NCBI GenBank assembly: GCA_025360235.1
Contig: JANYCO010000045.1
Span: 1 to 5,744 of the forward strand
Reading direction: 5' to 3'
Origin: Cytophagales bacterium
GTDB taxonomy: Bacteria; Bacteroidota; Bacteroidia; Cytophagales; Cytophagaceae
Length of the DNA: 5,744 nucleotides
A model generated the notes under the pieces. The model was not told the DNA's origin. It saw only the letters and a list, made by a program, of their open reading frames with translations, and ran no database searches. Shown here piece by piece: positions 4,799-5,744 of the stretch; the stretch's first letter is position 1, and every line of letters starts with the position of its first letter. The position numbers and the translations under genes are program-made.

Positions 4799-5744
4799 AA
4801 TATAAATTTTTCCACGTTCCCTTCACCCAATTGTACTTCAGCGTACTCGGCAATGCCTTCCAAAAATATTTATTAATTTTCACCGCAAAGCTGGGCTGCA
4901 TATAGCAATTCACGGTGCAGCCTTCACATTGTTTGTATTTGCCTTCCATTGCTATAAGTTTTTGAATTGGTTCGGAATTATACAATTCAAAAAGTTTTCC
5001 TTCCAAAGGAATTTCTTCTAATCCTAGATGATAGCAAGGCAATACCAATTTATTCTCAGGTGAAATGACAATGGTAGTGCTGGCTGCCAGACAAATGGAT
5101 TTTTCAATATGATTACCTCCGTCTTTTCTTAATTCAATAAAGGCTTCATTCAAATACACATTTTTCTTTTTTGCCCAAGAGAGTAATTTTTTGAGACTTG
5201 ATTCAGAAAGTTTTTTTCCTGTTTCTACTTCGGCGTATTCAAATACCGGATTAAGAATTAATACAAGATTATTGGGTTGGGAAATTTCATCGTACACCTG
5301 TTGAATCTTATCGATGTTGTGTTCGAAAACAGTGAATAAGATATCAGGTCTTTCACCAAGGCTTTTGGCTAGTTTTATAGATTCAATCAAACTATCAAAA
5401 CAGTTCACACCTCTTGAAGCATCGTGCTCTTCACGCACAGGCGAGTCGAGCGAGAAGTGGAGCATGTCTATTTTACTTTTTAATTTATCAGCATGTTTGG
5501 GATATAAAAGAGTATTGGTGGTAACAGTTGTGATAAAGTTGTATTTCTTAGCGAGGGTAAGTAGTTGGTCCAGTTGCTGGTGTAATAAGGGTTCGCCACC
5601 GGTGAAGTCAATAACTTTTACGCCAAGTTTTTTCAGTGCTTTAAAATTTTCTTCCGCATTTTCAAGTGTAACATAAGGTGAAGGCTTTTCCCAGATATCA
5701 CAAAAGCTGCATGTGGCATTGCAACGATACGTTACATAGTAATT
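4797..5744 (-). CDS. Radical SAM protein with C-terminal cysteine cluster (5' partial)
   Basis: A radical S-adenosylmethionine enzyme: a [4Fe-4S] cluster cleaves SAM to a 5'-deoxyadenosyl radical. The frame is open to the window edge, giving 315 visible residues with the N-terminus missing. Counting from the first visible residue, the cluster motif CNATCSFC (C8, C12, C15, CX3CX2C) is followed by FTGGEPLL (47-54), the SAM-binding GGE motif, and LHFSLDS (95-101). The C-terminal part has C218, C237 (in LPCYHL), C273, C276 and C280, in the pattern C-X18-C-X35-C-X2-C-X3-C. This suggests an auxiliary [4Fe-4S] cluster of SPASM/twitch type, common in enzymes modifying peptides or cofactors. The Met at 5465-5463 is internal (residue 94), because the radical SAM motif lies upstream of it. 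The gene converges on rng with 61 bases between. The substrate is not identifiable. Confidence 0.92.
   Translation of the reverse strand, partial: NYYVTYRCNATCSFCDIWEKPSPYVTLENAEENFKALKKLGVKVIDFTGGEPLLHQQLDQLLTLAKKYNFITTVTTNTLLYPKHADKLKSKIDMLHFSLDSPVREEHDASRGVNCFDSLIESIKLAKSLGERPDILFTVFEHNIDKIQQVYDEISQPNNLVLILNPVFEYAEVETGKKLSESSLKKLLSWAKKKNVYLNEAFIELRKDGGNHIEKSICLAASTTIVISPENKLVLPCYHLGLEEIPLEGKLFELYNSEPIQKLIAMEGKYKQCEGCTVNCYMQPSFAVKINKYFWKALPSTLKYNWVKGTWKNLY

Noticed and set aside
5463..5465. ATG at 5465 (minus strand) as start of a 222-residue protein
   Set aside because: The upstream frame is open to the window edge and encodes the radical SAM cluster and GGEP motifs, so this Met is internal.
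5314..5676. Plus-strand 120-codon open frame opposite the radical SAM gene
   Set aside because: Ser/Leu-rich antisense shadow; the opposite strand carries CX3CX2C and GGEP motifs in frame.

Overview
The window is a stretch of Bacteroidota (Bacteroidetes) chromosome carrying mostly housekeeping genes. Four things point to this phylum. The DNA is AT-rich. Translation starts lack Shine-Dalgarno motifs and are preceded by A/T-rich leaders. Promoter-like boxes fit the Bacteroidota pattern TTTG-N(about 19-21)-TAnnTTTG. The proteins are typical of the phylum: an HU-family protein with a RNISKNT arm, a 29-residue MPCGKKRKRHK peptide, and an RNase E/G of about 520 residues. I cannot place it below phylum with confidence.

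Layout. On the minus strand at the left are ssb (22-441) and mutY (501-1559, GTG start). Transcription runs mutY to ssb, with a plausible separate ssb promoter inside the end of mutY. A 142-base divergent intergenic region (1560-1701) separates mutY from a plus-strand cluster. That cluster holds an HU/IHF-family protein (1702-2034), a membrane-anchored TPR protein (2084-2911), a 29-residue AURKAIP1/COX24 (mS38-like) peptide (2979-3068) and ribonuclease E/G (3167-4735, GTG start). It ends at a 26-bp AT-rich inverted repeat. Converging on it from the right is a radical SAM gene (4797 to beyond 5744) whose N-terminus lies outside the window. No stretch longer than 300 bases lacks a gene. I see no tRNA, rRNA, CRISPR array, insertion sequence or phage gene.

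How the genes fit together. mutY and ssb are genome-maintenance genes: adenine excision opposite 8-oxoguanine, and single-strand DNA binding. The plus-strand genes share orientation and short spacers, and may form a growth-linked unit: nucleoid protein, TPR scaffold, probable small-subunit ribosomal peptide, and an RNA-processing RNase. RNase G in E. coli matures the 16S rRNA 5' end, so its place next to an mS38-like peptide suggests a link to small-subunit assembly (inference).

I found no convincing new multi-gene system. The less ordinary signals are in RNA/DNA structure and protein details. They are a bulged hairpin in the rng leader (3101-3142), two mutually exclusive hairpins just after the TPR start codon (2088-2137), the long AT palindrome whose two irregular pairs are G-U only in the rng-sense RNA (4740-4798), and an Ssb with no recognisable acidic C-terminal tip.
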